Shown here: piece by piece, positions 35,146 through 44,387 of the stretch
Position numbering within the stretch: the first letter of the stretch is position 1
Layout: every line of letters begins with the position of its first letter
The notes under the pieces: model-generated
Seen by the model: the letters and a program-made list of their open reading frames with translations, nothing else
The model's database searches: none
What the model was told of the DNA's origin: nothing
Origin: JACDHG01 sp963815295
GTDB taxonomy: Bacteria; Actinomycetota; Actinomycetes; Propionibacteriales; Nocardioidaceae
Assembly (NCBI GenBank): GCA_963815295.1
Contig: CAWFFZ010000008.1
Location: forward strand, 1,798,001-1,862,000
Direction of reading: 5' to 3'
DNA length: 64,000 nucleotides
Position numbers and translations under genes: made by a program

Positions 35146-36633
35146 TTGACCACCACAAGTTTGCGTCGCGCCGCAGCCGCCGGAGTCAAGGCGGACGCCC
35201 TCGTGATCGGTGTCCACGGCAAGGACAAGGAGGTCACCTCGATCGCCGACGGAGCCACCGACGTTGCCGCCGCCTTCGGGAAGAACTTCGTCTCCACACT
35301 GAACGACATGGGCGTCTCCCCCGCGCCTGGCGACGTCACCAGGATCCCCGGTGGCGGCGCAACCAAGTCGGCTGTCGTGGTAGTGGCGGGACTGGGTCCC
35401 GAGGGCGACTGCGAGCCTGAGAGCCTGCGCAGGGCAGCCGGTGCCGCCGCCCGCTCCCTGGACGGCAAGGCCACCGTGGCGTTCGCCCTCCCCGCCAACA
35501 CTGAGGAGCAGGTCCGTGCCGTCGTCGAAGGCGCCTCGCTCGGCGCCTACCGCTTCGACCGCTACCAGGTCGTGAAGACCGATGCGCCCAGCGAGTTCAT
35601 CGTGCTGACTGAGCTCGCCCGCTCGAAGGCGGCAAAGCGGGCCGCCGCGACAGGCGAGGACATTAGTGCCGCAGTCAACTTCGCCCGCGATCTCGTCAAC
35701 ATCCCACCGAACGATCTCTACCCCGAGTCGTTCGCCGAGGAGATGAAGAAGAGAAGCAAGCGGTCGAAGGTCAGCATCTCGGTGCTCGACGAAGCCAGCC
35801 TCAAGTCGAAGGGCTACGGCGGCATGATGGGTGTCGGCCAAGGGTCCCTGCGGCCGCCTCGACTGGTCAAGCTGAGCTACAAACCGAGTCGGGCGAAGGC
35901 GCATGTGGCGTTCGTCGGCAAGGGCATCACGTTCGACTCGGGTGGCCTGTCGATCAAGCCGGCCAACTCGATGGTGACGATGAAGTGCGACATGGCCGGC
36001 GCCGCCGCAGTCGCGGCCGCTACCTTCGCGATCGCCGACCTCGAGCTGCCGGTGCGCGTGACGGCATACGCCTGCCTCGCCGAGAACATGCCGTCGGGCC
36101 ACGCCACTCGCCCGGGCGACGTGCTGACGATGTACGGCGGCAAGACCGTCGAAGTTCTCAACACCGACGCCGAAGGCAGGCTGGTCCTTGCTGACGGCAT
36201 CACGACGGCGGCTGCAGACAAGCCCGATTTGCTCATCGATGTGGCGACGCTGACGGGCGCCTGCATCATCGCCCTGGGCGCCAAGATGTCAGGCGTGTTC
36301 AGCAACGACGACGAGCTGCATGACGAGCTTCCCGAGGTGGCACGCGCCGCAGGAGAGCTGATGTGGCCGATGCCGATCCCCGACGAAGTGAAAGAGAAGC
36401 TCCGCACCACGAAGATCGCCGACCTCAGCCAGCACAACCCGGAGGCCTGGGGCGGGGCGTCATACGCGGCAGGCTTCCTTCGCGAGTTCGTGCCTGAGGG
36501 CTTGCCCTGGGCACACCTCGACATCGCGGGGCCGGCCTTCAACGACGGCGAAGCCGAGGGCTACACGCCGAAGGGTGGCACGGGAGCGGCGGTTCGCACG
36601 CTCGTCCAGCTCGCCGCCAGCCGCAGCGGGTAA
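35146..36633 (+). CDS. pepA: Leucyl (cytosol) aminopeptidase, M17
   Basis: 495 residues from a TTG at 35146, picked because AAAGGA stands seven bases upstream; a GTG at 35119 is the alternative. The N-terminal macro-like domain (1-170) is followed by the M17 catalytic domain: VNIPPNDLYPESF, VGKGITFDSGGLSIKP (metal ligands Lys and Asp), MKCDMAGAAAV and the family signature NTDAEGRLVLADG. It removes N-terminal residues from peptides with two metal ions. Equivalent to Rv2213. Confidence 0.94.
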   Translation: MTTTSLRRAAAAGVKADALVIGVHGKDKEVTSIADGATDVAAAFGKNFVSTLNDMGVSPAPGDVTRIPGGGATKSAVVVVAGLGPEGDCEPESLRRAAGAAARSLDGKATVAFALPANTEEQVRAVVEGASLGAYRFDRYQVVKTDAPSEFIVLTELARSKAAKRAAATGEDISAAVNFARDLVNIPPNDLYPESFAEEMKKRSKRSKVSISVLDEASLKSKGYGGMMGVGQGSLRPPRLVKLSYKPSRAKAHVAFVGKGITFDSGGLSIKPANSMVTMKCDMAGAAAVAAATFAIADLELPVRVTAYACLAENMPSGHATRPGDVLTMYGGKTVEVLNTDAEGRLVLADGITTAAADKPDLLIDVATLTGACIIALGAKMSGVFSNDDELHDELPEVARAAGELMWPMPIPDEVKEKLRTTKIADLSQHNPEAWGGASYAAGFLREFVPEGLPWAHLDIAGPAFNDGEAEGYTPKGGTGAAVRTLVQLAASRSG

Positions 36634-36641
36634 GCCGCGAC

Positions 36642-36953
36642 CTAGCGCGCCTTGTTGCGCTTGTTGTACTCACGCATCCGGTCGGGGTAGCCAACCACGG
36701 CGGCGTCATAGCTGGGGATGCCGTTCTTGTTCGCGAAGTTGTGCGCCCAGTCGACGGACGGCACCCGACGCCGGGTCCACTCGCCATCCTTGGCTACCAG
36801 CAGCATCGTCGTGTCGGTGACGGCGGTGCGCGGCTCGATGAAGCCTTCGATCCCGTTGCGCGCAGAGATCCACTCCACGAGATACTTCGCATCGGCAGAT
36901 TCCGCAGCACGCAAGGTGCCCGGCTTGTTCTTCCGCCGCCGCATGAACCCCAT
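36642..36953 (-). CDS. Conserved actinobacterial hypothetical protein, 103 aa
   Basis: The ATG at 36953 has GAGAGG ten bases upstream. The protein starts MGFMRRRKNKPG and has a mixed alpha/beta body with WISARNGIEGFIEPRT, TTMLLVAKDGEWTRRRVPS and ending VGYPDRMREYNKRN. I recall homologues annotated only as hypothetical, or loosely as oxidoreductase, next to lpdA in actinobacteria. No catalytic motif can be named. It converges with pepA (eight bases apart) and is divergent from lpdA. Confidence 0.7.
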   Translation of the reverse strand: MGFMRRRKNKPGTLRAAESADAKYLVEWISARNGIEGFIEPRTAVTDTTMLLVAKDGEWTRRRVPSVDWAHNFANKNGIPSYDAAVVGYPDRMREYNKRNKAR

Positions 36954-37129
36954 TACGAACAGCCTCTCGTTTCGGTGTGGCATCCAGTATCCCCCACGGT
37001 GCGGAGCGCATGGTGGATTCGACTCAGCGACAGGCCGCGACCGCCGTCACCTGCTGCTGCCGACCGTCCCTCGTGGTGCAAGGATGGCGGGGCTGTTCGG
37101 GGGCAGCATCGTCGACGCGGGAGGCTTCG

Positions 37130-38515
37130 GTGGAGGACACAACGCAACGCTTTGACATCGTGGTGCTCGGCGGCGGCAGCGGCGGCTACGCCTGTGCACT
37201 GCGTGCGTCACAGCTCGGACTGAAGGTCGCGATCGTCGAGAAGGACAAGATCGGCGGTACCTGCCTCCACCGCGGCTGCATTCCCACGAAGGCGCTGCTG
37301 CACGCCGGCGAGGTGGCCGATGCCGTCCGTGAGTCCGAAAAGTTCGGGGTCAAGGCGTCGCTCGATGGGGTCGACCTTGCTGGCGTCAACTCCTACAAGG
37401 ACGGGGTCGTCGGCCGTCTGTACAAAGGCCTGCTGGGACTGGTCAAGGGTCGCGGCATCACGGTCATCGAGGGACACGGCACCGTGGTCGCTGCCAACGC
37501 GGTCGACGTAGATGGCACGCGGTATGAGGCGCGGTACGTCGTACTGGCGTCCGGGTCCTACACGAAGACCTTGCCGGGCCTCACCCTCGACGGCGAGCGT
37601 GTCATCAGCAGCTGGGAAGCCCTGCAGCTAGAGACCCTGCCGAGCCATGCGATCGTGCTGGGCGGTGGCGTGATCGGCGTCGAGTTCGCCTCGGCCTGGC
37701 GCTCCTTCGGGGCCGACGTCACCATCATCGAGGCACTGCCGCGACTCGTGCCGGCCGAAGACGCTGCCTGCTCGAAGATCATCGAGCGGGCGTTCCGCAA
37801 GCGCGGCATCACCATCAAGACCGGCACTTCGTTCGCGTCAGTCGACAAGACCGACACCGGCGTGCGCGTGAGCGTCGAGTCTGGCGACACGTATGACGCC
37901 GACCTGCTGCTCGTGGCGGTCGGGCGTGGCGCCAACACCGCTGACCTCGGCTACGAGTCCGTGGGCATCGAGATGGACCGCGGGTTCGTCCTGACGAACG
38001 AGCGTCTGCAGACGAACGTCTCCGGCATCTACGCGGTGGGCGACATCGTTCCTGGAGCGCAGCTGGCGCACCGTGGCTTCCAGCACGGCATCTTCGTAGC
38101 CGAGGACATCGCCGGACTCGAGCCCGCTCCGATCGACGAGGACGGCATACCCCGCGTGACGTACTCCGAGCCCGAGGTCGCCTCCGTCGGGCTCAGCGAG
38201 GAGCAGGCCAAGGAACGGTACGGCGACGACGCCGTCGAGGCGCTGACCTACGACCTGGGCGGCAACGGCAAGAGCCAGATCCTCAAAACGCAGGGCTTTG
38301 TGAAGGTCGTCCGAGAGCGCGGCGGCCCAGTTGTCGGAGTGCACATGGTCGGCGCACGTGTGGGTGAGCTGATCGGCGAAGCTCAGCTCATCTACAACTG
38401 GGAGGCGTTCCCCGAAGACGTCGCTTCCCTGGTGCACATGCATCCCACCCAGAACGAAGCGCTGGGCGAGGCCCACCTGGCCTTGGCCGGCAAGCCGCTC
38501 CACGCGCACACCTGA
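37130..38515 (+). CDS. lpdA: Dihydrolipoamide dehydrogenase (E3)
   Basis: 461 residues from a GTG at 37130 with GGGAGG six bases upstream; this start places the FAD motif VVLGGGSGGY at the N-terminus. The redox disulfide is in GGTCLHRGC (Cys45, Cys50), the NAD motif is VLGGGVIGVEFAS, the second FAD motif is IYAVGDIV, and the C-terminal catalytic pair is in MHPTQNEALGE. It reoxidises dihydrolipoamide on E2 and glycine-cleavage H protein. It lies 68 bp ahead of the E2 gene, so they probably form one operon. Confidence 0.95.
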   Translation: MEDTTQRFDIVVLGGGSGGYACALRASQLGLKVAIVEKDKIGGTCLHRGCIPTKALLHAGEVADAVRESEKFGVKASLDGVDLAGVNSYKDGVVGRLYKGLLGLVKGRGITVIEGHGTVVAANAVDVDGTRYEARYVVLASGSYTKTLPGLTLDGERVISSWEALQLETLPSHAIVLGGGVIGVEFASAWRSFGADVTIIEALPRLVPAEDAACSKIIERAFRKRGITIKTGTSFASVDKTDTGVRVSVESGDTYDADLLLVAVGRGANTADLGYESVGIEMDRGFVLTNERLQTNVSGIYAVGDIVPGAQLAHRGFQHGIFVAEDIAGLEPAPIDEDGIPRVTYSEPEVASVGLSEEQAKERYGDDAVEALTYDLGGNGKSQILKTQGFVKVVRERGGPVVGVHMVGARVGELIGEAQLIYNWEAFPEDVASLVHMHPTQNEALGEAHLALAGKPLHAHT

Positions 38516-38583
38516 GGAATCATCGTAGGCTGAGCCTGCGATGCCCACGGACCGCTCGACGAAGACAAGAGGACCTCGACGAC

Positions 38584-40497
38584 ATGGCAACCGACGTAAC
38601 CCTCCCGGCCCTCGGTGAAAGCGTCACCGAAGGCACTGTCACCCAATGGCTGAAGTCGGTCGGCGACGAGGTCGCCGTCGACGAGTCGTTGCTCGAGGTC
38701 TCGACCGACAAGGTCGACACCGAGATCCCGTCACCGGTCGCAGGCACGCTGCTTGAGATCAAGGTCGACGAGGACGAGACGGTCGAGGTCGGCGCCGTGC
38801 TTGCGGTGATCGGTGATTCGGACGAGTCCAGTGGCGACGGCGAGTCCTCGGACCAAGGTACGTCGGGGGCCGATGACCAGGGTGAGTCCGATCAGGCCGA
38901 CTCCGACCAGTCCGACGAGTCTGAGGAGTCCGCTGAGTCAGACCAGGCCGACGACTCTGACGAGTCTCAGGAGTCAGACCAGTCCGACGAGTCCCAGGAC
39001 TCCGGCCAGTCCGAGGAGGCTGATGAGTCCGACGACGGTGGGGGCGACGACGCTAAGTCGGACCAGCAGGACGCCCCGCGGGCCGATGCAGAGAAGTCTG
39101 GCGACGCCACCGACGTGAAGCTGCCCGCGCTCGGCGAGAGCGTCACCGAGGGCACGGTGACGCAGTGGCTCAAGTCGGTCGGAGACGAAGTCGCCGTCGA
39201 CGAGCCGCTGCTCGAGGTCTCGACCGACAAGGTCGACACCGAGATCCCGTCGCCTGTCGCAGGCACGCTCACGGAGATCCTCGTCGACGCCGACGAGACG
39301 GTCGAGGTCGGAGCGGTCCTGGCTCGGATCGGGTCCGGGGATGCCAGCGGAGGTGGAGACTCCGGCGACAGGGAATCGTCCGAGCCCACGGCCACCGAAT
39401 CAGAAGACGAGACAGACGAGGAAGACAAGGACAAGGACAAGGACAAAGCCGAGGACAAGGGCGAGGACAAGGAGCCGAGCCAGCCGAAGCAAGCCGAGCA
39501 GGCCGAGGAACCAGCGGAGCCCGCCGCCCAGAAGAAGCCGGAAGCCGCGGCCAAGCCCAGCGAAGACGCCAAGAGCTATGTCACCCCGCTGGTCCGCAAG
39601 CTCGCGTCCCAGCATGGCGTCGACCTCGGCGCGCTGACGGGCACCGGCGTTGGCGGGCGGATCCGCAAGCAGGATGTCCTGGAAGCAGCCGAGAAGGCCA
39701 AGCAGCAGAAGGAGGCTCCCGCGGCAGCAGCATCTGCGCCCGCCGCTGCTCCGACCAAGATCGAGCCAAGCCCGCTGCGGGGCAAGACCGAGAAGCTCAG
39801 CCGGCTGCGCAAGGTCATCGCCAGCCGCATGGTCGAGTCGCTGCAGGTGTCGGCACAGCTGACCACAGTGGTTGAGGTCGACGTGACGGCCATCTCCCGG
39901 CTCCGGGACAAGGCGAAGGCGGACTTCGCGACCCGCGAAGGCGTCAAGCTGTCGTTCCTGCCGTTCTTCGCCAAGGCCGCCATCGACGCGCTGAAGGTAT
40001 ACCCGCAGGTCAACGCATCAATCGACACCGAGGCCGGCGAAGTCACCTACCACGCCGCGGAGCACTTGGGCGTCGCCGTCGACACCGAGCGCGGTCTGCT
40101 CGTGCCTGTGATCAAGGACGCCGGTGACCTCTCTATCGCTGGGCTGGCGCGCAAGATCGGGGACCTCGCGGGTCGCACTCGAGACAACAAGATCGGACCA
40201 GACGAGTTGTCGGGCGGCACGTTCACACTGACCAACACGGGCAGCCGCGGGGCGCTGTTCGACACTCCCATCATCAACCAGCCGCAGGTAGCAATCCTTG
40301 GCACCGGCACGGTCGTCAAGCGGCCGGTCGTCCTCTCCGACCCCAATATCGGCGAGACGATCGCCGTGCGGCAGATGGTCTACCTGGCGCTGACGTACGA
40401 CCATCGCCTCGTCGACGGTGCCGACGCAGCCCGGTTCCTCACCGCGATCAAGCAGCGGCTCGAAGAGGCCAACTTCGAAGCCGAACTCGGCCTCTGA
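38584..40497 (+). CDS. sucB: 2-oxoacid dehydrogenase E2 (dihydrolipoyl acyltransferase), two lipoyl domains
   Basis: 637 residues. Two almost identical lipoyl domains (about 3-78 and 176-252) carry modification lysines Lys43 and Lys216 in STDKVDTE. The first linker (about 80-172) is extremely acidic and serine-rich; the second is rich in Asp/Lys then Ala/Pro/Glu. Next come a peripheral subunit-binding domain (VTPLVRKLASQHGVDL, about 333-370) and the acyltransferase domain ending in YDHRLVDGADAARF (His607, Asp611). Equivalent to Rv2215 (DlaT), which serves the pyruvate dehydrogenase complex and a peroxidase system. The pyruvate versus 2-oxoglutarate role cannot be settled here. Confidence 0.93.
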   Translation: MATDVTLPALGESVTEGTVTQWLKSVGDEVAVDESLLEVSTDKVDTEIPSPVAGTLLEIKVDEDETVEVGAVLAVIGDSDESSGDGESSDQGTSGADDQGESDQADSDQSDESEESAESDQADDSDESQESDQSDESQDSGQSEEADESDDGGGDDAKSDQQDAPRADAEKSGDATDVKLPALGESVTEGTVTQWLKSVGDEVAVDEPLLEVSTDKVDTEIPSPVAGTLTEILVDADETVEVGAVLARIGSGDASGGGDSGDRESSEPTATESEDETDEEDKDKDKDKAEDKGEDKEPSQPKQAEQAEEPAEPAAQKKPEAAAKPSEDAKSYVTPLVRKLASQHGVDLGALTGTGVGGRIRKQDVLEAAEKAKQQKEAPAAAASAPAAAPTKIEPSPLRGKTEKLSRLRKVIASRMVESLQVSAQLTTVVEVDVTAISRLRDKAKADFATREGVKLSFLPFFAKAAIDALKVYPQVNASIDTEAGEVTYHAAEHLGVAVDTERGLLVPVIKDAGDLSIAGLARKIGDLAGRTRDNKIGPDELSGGTFTLTNTGSRGALFDTPIINQPQVAILGTGTVVKRPVVLSDPNIGETIAVRQMVYLALTYDHRLVDGADAARFLTAIKQRLEEANFEAELGL

Positions 40498-40498
40498 G

Positions 40499-40945
40499 TC
40501 AGGAGGTCAGGGCGTCGAGGAACTCGCCCTGGCCGCCGGCCAGTTCGAGAGTGAGCGGTAGACGCTCCCAGCGGCATACGAACACGAGGCCGTTGTCGTC
40601 GCCGGCGCCAGTGACTTTGTGCTCCCACGAGTCGGGACCGCCAGCCGGCGCTGTCACGTGCACGTACGTCGTCAGCGCCGCACCTCCTGGCGCCTCTAGC
40701 CCAACCTCTTGCCCGCCTAGCTGCCCGACGAACTCCACTTCGGCGAGACCGGTCTCCTCCGCAATCTCACGCCGCGCGGCCGCTTCGACACTCTCGAAGG
40801 TCACCATCCCACCGGCCGGAACCTGCACCCCAGACGGTTCGTTCGGGTCGTCGAAGGCATGCTCGAACACGAGCAGTTCCTCGCCGCCGGCTGCCGCACG
40901 AGTGACATAGCAGGCCACCCGGCGACGCTGCGCGTAGATCGTCAT
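40499..40945 (-). CDS. Nudix hydrolase
   Basis: 148 residues with a complete Nudix box: GGMVTFESVEAAARREIAEETGL read in two parts (GGMVTFESVEAAARRE and IAEETGL), about residues 44-66, fitting G-x5-E-x7-REU-x-EE-x-GU. The body begins MTIYAQRRRVACYV. It would hydrolyse a nucleoside diphosphate linked to another group; the substrate cannot be read from sequence. It converges with the E2 gene with one base between the stops. Confidence 0.9.
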   Translation of the reverse strand: MTIYAQRRRVACYVTRAAAGGEELLVFEHAFDDPNEPSGVQVPAGGMVTFESVEAAARREIAEETGLAEVEFVGQLGGQEVGLEAPGGAALTTYVHVTAPAGGPDSWEHKVTGAGDDNGLVFVCRWERLPLTLELAGGQGEFLDALTS

Positions 40946-41008
40946 GCGGGCGATCGTAGCGGCGACCGCGGGCGGGCGAAACGCGACGAGCCCCGGCAGG
41001 ATGGGGGC

Positions 41009-41908
41009 ATGAAGATCACTGTCGCCGGTGCCTCAGGCTTTCTCGGTACGGCGCTCCGCCGACACCTGACCGCAGCCGGTCACGAGATCGTCCAGCTCGT
41101 CCGCTCGGAACCGACGGCCGCCGACCAGGTGCACTGGGATCCAGCCCGCGGCAAGCTCGACCCAGCCAGCCTCGAAGGATCGGCCGCCGTCATCAACCTG
41201 GGTGGCGCCGCCATCGCGCACTGGCCGTGGACGGCCAGCTACATGCGCAAGATCCTGAGCAGTCGGCTCGAAGTCACGGGCACCCTGGTGCGGGCGATCG
41301 CGTCTCTCGACAGCAAACCCGCCCTCGTCAACGCTGGCGGCATCAACTACTACGGTGACCACGGCGACGAACTGGTCGACGAAGACACTGGCCCCGGCAC
41401 CGGCTTCCTTGCCGATGTGAGTGCACGGTGGGAGGCAGCCACCGAGCCGGCCGCCGAGGCAGGGGCCAGAGTCGTTCGGATGCGGCCCGGAGTGGTGCTC
41501 CATCGGTCAGGCGGAGCGCTCAAGGTGATCCTGATCCCGTTCCGGCTCGGCATCGCAGGCAAGCTCGGGAGCGGCCGCCAGTTCTTCCCCACGATCTCGC
41601 TCGCCGACTACCTCGCGGCTGTCACCCGGCTGACCACAGACGACACCTTGTCGGGACCGTTCAACGTCGTGGCCCCCGTCCCCTCGACCAACGAGGAGTT
41701 CACCCGCGCGCTCGGCCGGTCGCTGCACCGTCCCACCGTGATGCCCGCGCCGGCGTTCGCGGTGAAGGCAGCGGCGGGGAGTCAGCTGTCGACTCTGGTA
41801 TTCGCCAGCGTGCGTGCCGTGCCACGACGGCTGATGGAGGCCGGCTTCGAATTCACCCACCCCACGATCGACGAGCAGGTCGTGGCTGCGCTGCGGCGAT
41901 CCGACTGA
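41009..41908 (+). CDS. TIGR01777-family SDR epimerase/NAD-dependent sugar epimerase-like protein
   Basis: 299 residues from the ATG at 41009. The N-terminal Rossmann motif is VAGASGFLGTAL. Family-specific stretches are NLGGAAIAHWPWT, SSRLEVTGTLVRAI, RPGVVLHRSGGALK and FFPTISLADYLAAV. It is the Rv2216 equivalent. Despite the epimerase label the reaction is not established. Its last 56 bases overlap the end of the convergent minus-strand gene. Confidence 0.88.
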   Translation: MKITVAGASGFLGTALRRHLTAAGHEIVQLVRSEPTAADQVHWDPARGKLDPASLEGSAAVINLGGAAIAHWPWTASYMRKILSSRLEVTGTLVRAIASLDSKPALVNAGGINYYGDHGDELVDEDTGPGTGFLADVSARWEAATEPAAEAGARVVRMRPGVVLHRSGGALKVILIPFRLGIAGKLGSGRQFFPTISLADYLAAVTRLTTDDTLSGPFNVVAPVPSTNEEFTRALGRSLHRPTVMPAPAFAVKAAAGSQLSTLVFASVRAVPRRLMEAGFEFTHPTIDEQVVAALRRSD

Positions 41909-42510
41909 TCCGCCAGGTGTCGCCGCTGCCCACCAGGTCGATGACGTGGGTCGAGGGCCGATCGTCGGGGAGCAAACGCTCGCGTCCGTTGGTAGTGGTC
42001 ACCCAAGCCTGCCGCAGCTCGTCAACGACCCGAAGCCGCACCGAAGTGTCGGTACGTCGGAGGACACCGAGGCGGTGAATATCCACTGTGACCCCCTCGA
42101 CGCTCAACCCTCGATCGCGAAACACGCGGAGCATCGCCCGGTCACGCCGAAGGGCGAGGCTGCCCTCGACGTACACGTCGGCAAGCAGGCCTGGATTACC
42201 GCGGCTCCATGCCCGCGCGCGGGCGGAGTCGAGATCGGCCAGGACGGCATACCAGTGTCGAGTGCGGTCACAGCTGCCGTGGTCTCGGTGGGGAAGCCTC
42301 AGCCTCTATGGCAGTCACCAGCGCGTCAGCAACGGCGGCAAACCTGCCCTCAACAGGTCCGGCACGTATCTCCGGAAGGATGACGACGCCAGCCCCGAAT
42401 GCCCCGGCGCACATTGCCATGACTCCCACCACCACCGCAGTCAGCAACCGTGGTCTTCGCCGGGCACGACGGTGCGCAGCCGGGCGGGGATGACGATGCG
42501 AGGTGGCCAC
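41853..42510 (-). pseudogene. Single-helix membrane protein with NTF2-like tail (mce-associated-like), frame broken once
   Basis: The first frame starts at a GTG at 42510 (GAGAGG nine bases before it). It encodes a basic leader and one membrane helix (TAVVVGVMAMCAGAFGAGVV), then runs to a stop at 42268. From about 42285 another frame continues with RHWYAVLADLDSARARAWSR, VYVEGSLALRRDR and THVIDLVGSGDTWRISRI, a layout I recognise from actinobacterial anchored proteins with a small NTF2-like domain. One extra base explains the break and leaves exactly 219 codons. Function unknown. Confidence 0.68.
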
Positions 42511-42588
42511 AAACCAGCCTCTCGCAGGCGACGCACCGCCCGCGGCCGTTGTCCACAGGCGTCCAAGGACGCCACGTAGGCTGGGCAG

Positions 42589-43290
42589 GTGACGCACACC
42601 CGCTTCGTGCGTGTGGGCTTCGGCTCGGCCGCCGTCGACTACGCCACCGCCTGGCAGCAGCAGCGCGAGCTCCACGCCCGCCGCGTGGCCGACGAGGTCG
42701 GCGACACGGTGCTGCTGCTCGAGCACACCTCCGTCTACACCGCGGGCAAACGCACAGACGCCACCGACCGGCCCGTTGACGGCATCCCCGTCGTCGAGGT
42801 CGACCGCGGCGGGAAGATCACCTGGCACGGTCCCGGCCAGCTCATCGGCTACCCGATCACGAAGCTGCCCACGCACGTCTATGTCGTCGACTACGTACGT
42901 CGCTTGGAGGAGGCGCTGATCCGGGTCTGCGCAGACCTCGGCCTCGTCACCGGGCGGGTCAAGGGCCGCAGCGGTGTCTGGCTGGCCGCCGACGCGACTC
43001 GACCCGAACGCAAGATCGCCGCCCTCGGCGTGCGGGTCTCGCAGGGTGTGACGATGCACGGGCTGGCCGTCAACTGCGACAACGACATGGCCCCGTTCGA
43101 CGCGATCGTGCCTTGTGGCATCAAGGACGCCGGCGTCACCAGCCTGACCGAGGAGCTCGGCCGCGTAGTCCCGGTCGCCGAGGCGCTGCCGCTCGTCGAG
43201 CTCCATCTCGACGACCTGTTGTCGTGGACGGACTACAAGCGGTCGGCCGACCTGGCTCCTGTTGACGAGACGCTGATCCGCCTCGCCTGA
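42589..43290 (+). CDS. lipB: Octanoyl-ACP:protein N-octanoyltransferase
   Basis: 233 residues from a GTG at 42589. Conserved features are LLLEHTSVYTAGKR, DRGGKITWHGPGQLIGYP (substrate tunnel), the catalytic Lys142 in RKIAALGVRVS and nucleophile Cys176 in IVPCGIKDAGVTS. It moves octanoate from acyl carrier protein to apo-lipoyl domains, first step of lipoate synthesis. LipA, encoded 2.2 kb downstream, completes the cofactor; an ABC exporter pair sits between them. Confidence 0.96.
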   Translation: MTHTRFVRVGFGSAAVDYATAWQQQRELHARRVADEVGDTVLLLEHTSVYTAGKRTDATDRPVDGIPVVEVDRGGKITWHGPGQLIGYPITKLPTHVYVVDYVRRLEEALIRVCADLGLVTGRVKGRSGVWLAADATRPERKIAALGVRVSQGVTMHGLAVNCDNDMAPFDAIVPCGIKDAGVTSLTEELGRVVPVAEALPLVELHLDDLLSWTDYKRSADLAPVDETLIRLA

Positions 43291-43460
43291 GGCCGCGTGC
43301 TCCAAGTCGTGAGATCAATCTTCGTCTCACGCCTCAGAACCCTGTCGCACCGAACACGAAGCGCTGAGTTTGCGACATTGCGTGTCATCCGGTCACAAGG
43401 TGCTTCACTGAACTATCGTTGGCCGACCGGCTGCATCGGGCGGAACGGGGGGTGAAGCCC

Positions 43461-44387
43461 ATGAGCGACCTTGTCATTGAGACGACAGAGTTGCGCAAGG
43501 AGTACCGCAACCGGCGCGGCCGCTTCGTCGCGGTCAAGAGCCTCTCCCTGCATGTGCCCACGGGTGGAGTCCACGGATTCCTCGGCCCCAACGGCTCAGG
43601 CAAGACGACGACAATCCGGATGCTGCTAGGCCTTGCCCGCGCCTCGGGCGGCGAGATGCGCCTCTTCGGCAAGGAGGTGCCGCGGCTGCTCCCGGAGGTC
43701 ATGGGGCGAGTCGGAGCGATCGTCGAGCAGCCCAAGTTCATGCCCGGATTCACGGGCCGTCGCAATCTCACGCTCCTTGCCCGCACCCTCGGAACGGACA
43801 TCCGCAAGGTGGACGAGGTCATCGAGACCGTCGGGCTCAAGGGACGCGACCGTGACCGCTACAAGAGCTACTCGCTCGGGATGAAGCAGCGGCTTGCCAT
43901 CGCCGGGGCGCTTCTCAAGACGCCCGAGCTGCTGATCCTCGACGAGCCGACGAACGGTCTCGACCCCGCCGGCATCCGCGAGATCCGGGAGACGATCCGC
44001 AGCCTCGGCGAGTCCGGGGTCACCGTGCTACTCAGCTCACACATCCTTGCGGAGGTCCAGCAGGTCTGCGACGGGGTGTCGATCATCGGCCACGGCAGCC
44101 TCCTCGCGTCAGGTCCGGTGAGTGAGGTGGTGGGGTCTCGAGCCTCCTCCGGGGTCCGTCTGGGCCTGAGCGACCTCGCCGCCGGCTTTACTGCCCTAGA
44201 GGCTGGCGGGTACGACGTCCGACGTGTTGACGGCCACCTCGCGGTCGACACCACTGGCGACCCGGCTGCGCTCACCCAGCTGCTCGCAGCCCAAGGTCTG
44301 TATGTCAACGAGCTGACACCCATCCGGGTTGACCTGGAGACGGTCTTCCTGGAGCTCACCGCCGAGGACTCCGGGGGGCCGCTTTGA
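43461..44387 (+). CDS. ABC-2 type exporter ATP-binding protein
   Basis: 308 residues from the ATG at 43461 (GGGGGGTGAAG before it). Walker A GPNGSGKTT (about 41-49), signature YSLGMKQRLAIAGALL, Walker B LLILDEPTNGLDP and switch His in LSSHIL. The C-terminal 80 residues form the usual DUF4162-like tail. It pairs with the permease, whose TTG start overlaps its stop. Class and substrate (antibiotic, lipid or peptide) are unknown. The 170 bp upstream contain no recognisable element. Confidence 0.92.
   Translation: MSDLVIETTELRKEYRNRRGRFVAVKSLSLHVPTGGVHGFLGPNGSGKTTTIRMLLGLARASGGEMRLFGKEVPRLLPEVMGRVGAIVEQPKFMPGFTGRRNLTLLARTLGTDIRKVDEVIETVGLKGRDRDRYKSYSLGMKQRLAIAGALLKTPELLILDEPTNGLDPAGIREIRETIRSLGESGVTVLLSSHILAEVQQVCDGVSIIGHGSLLASGPVSEVVGSRASSGVRLGLSDLAAGFTALEAGGYDVRRVDGHLAVDTTGDPAALTQLLAAQGLYVNELTPIRVDLETVFLELTAEDSGGPL

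Noticed and set aside
43291..43460. Regulatory RNA or riboswitch before the ABC exporter
   Set aside because: Only a weak inverted pattern (GTGAGA...TCTCAC) was seen; too little to claim.
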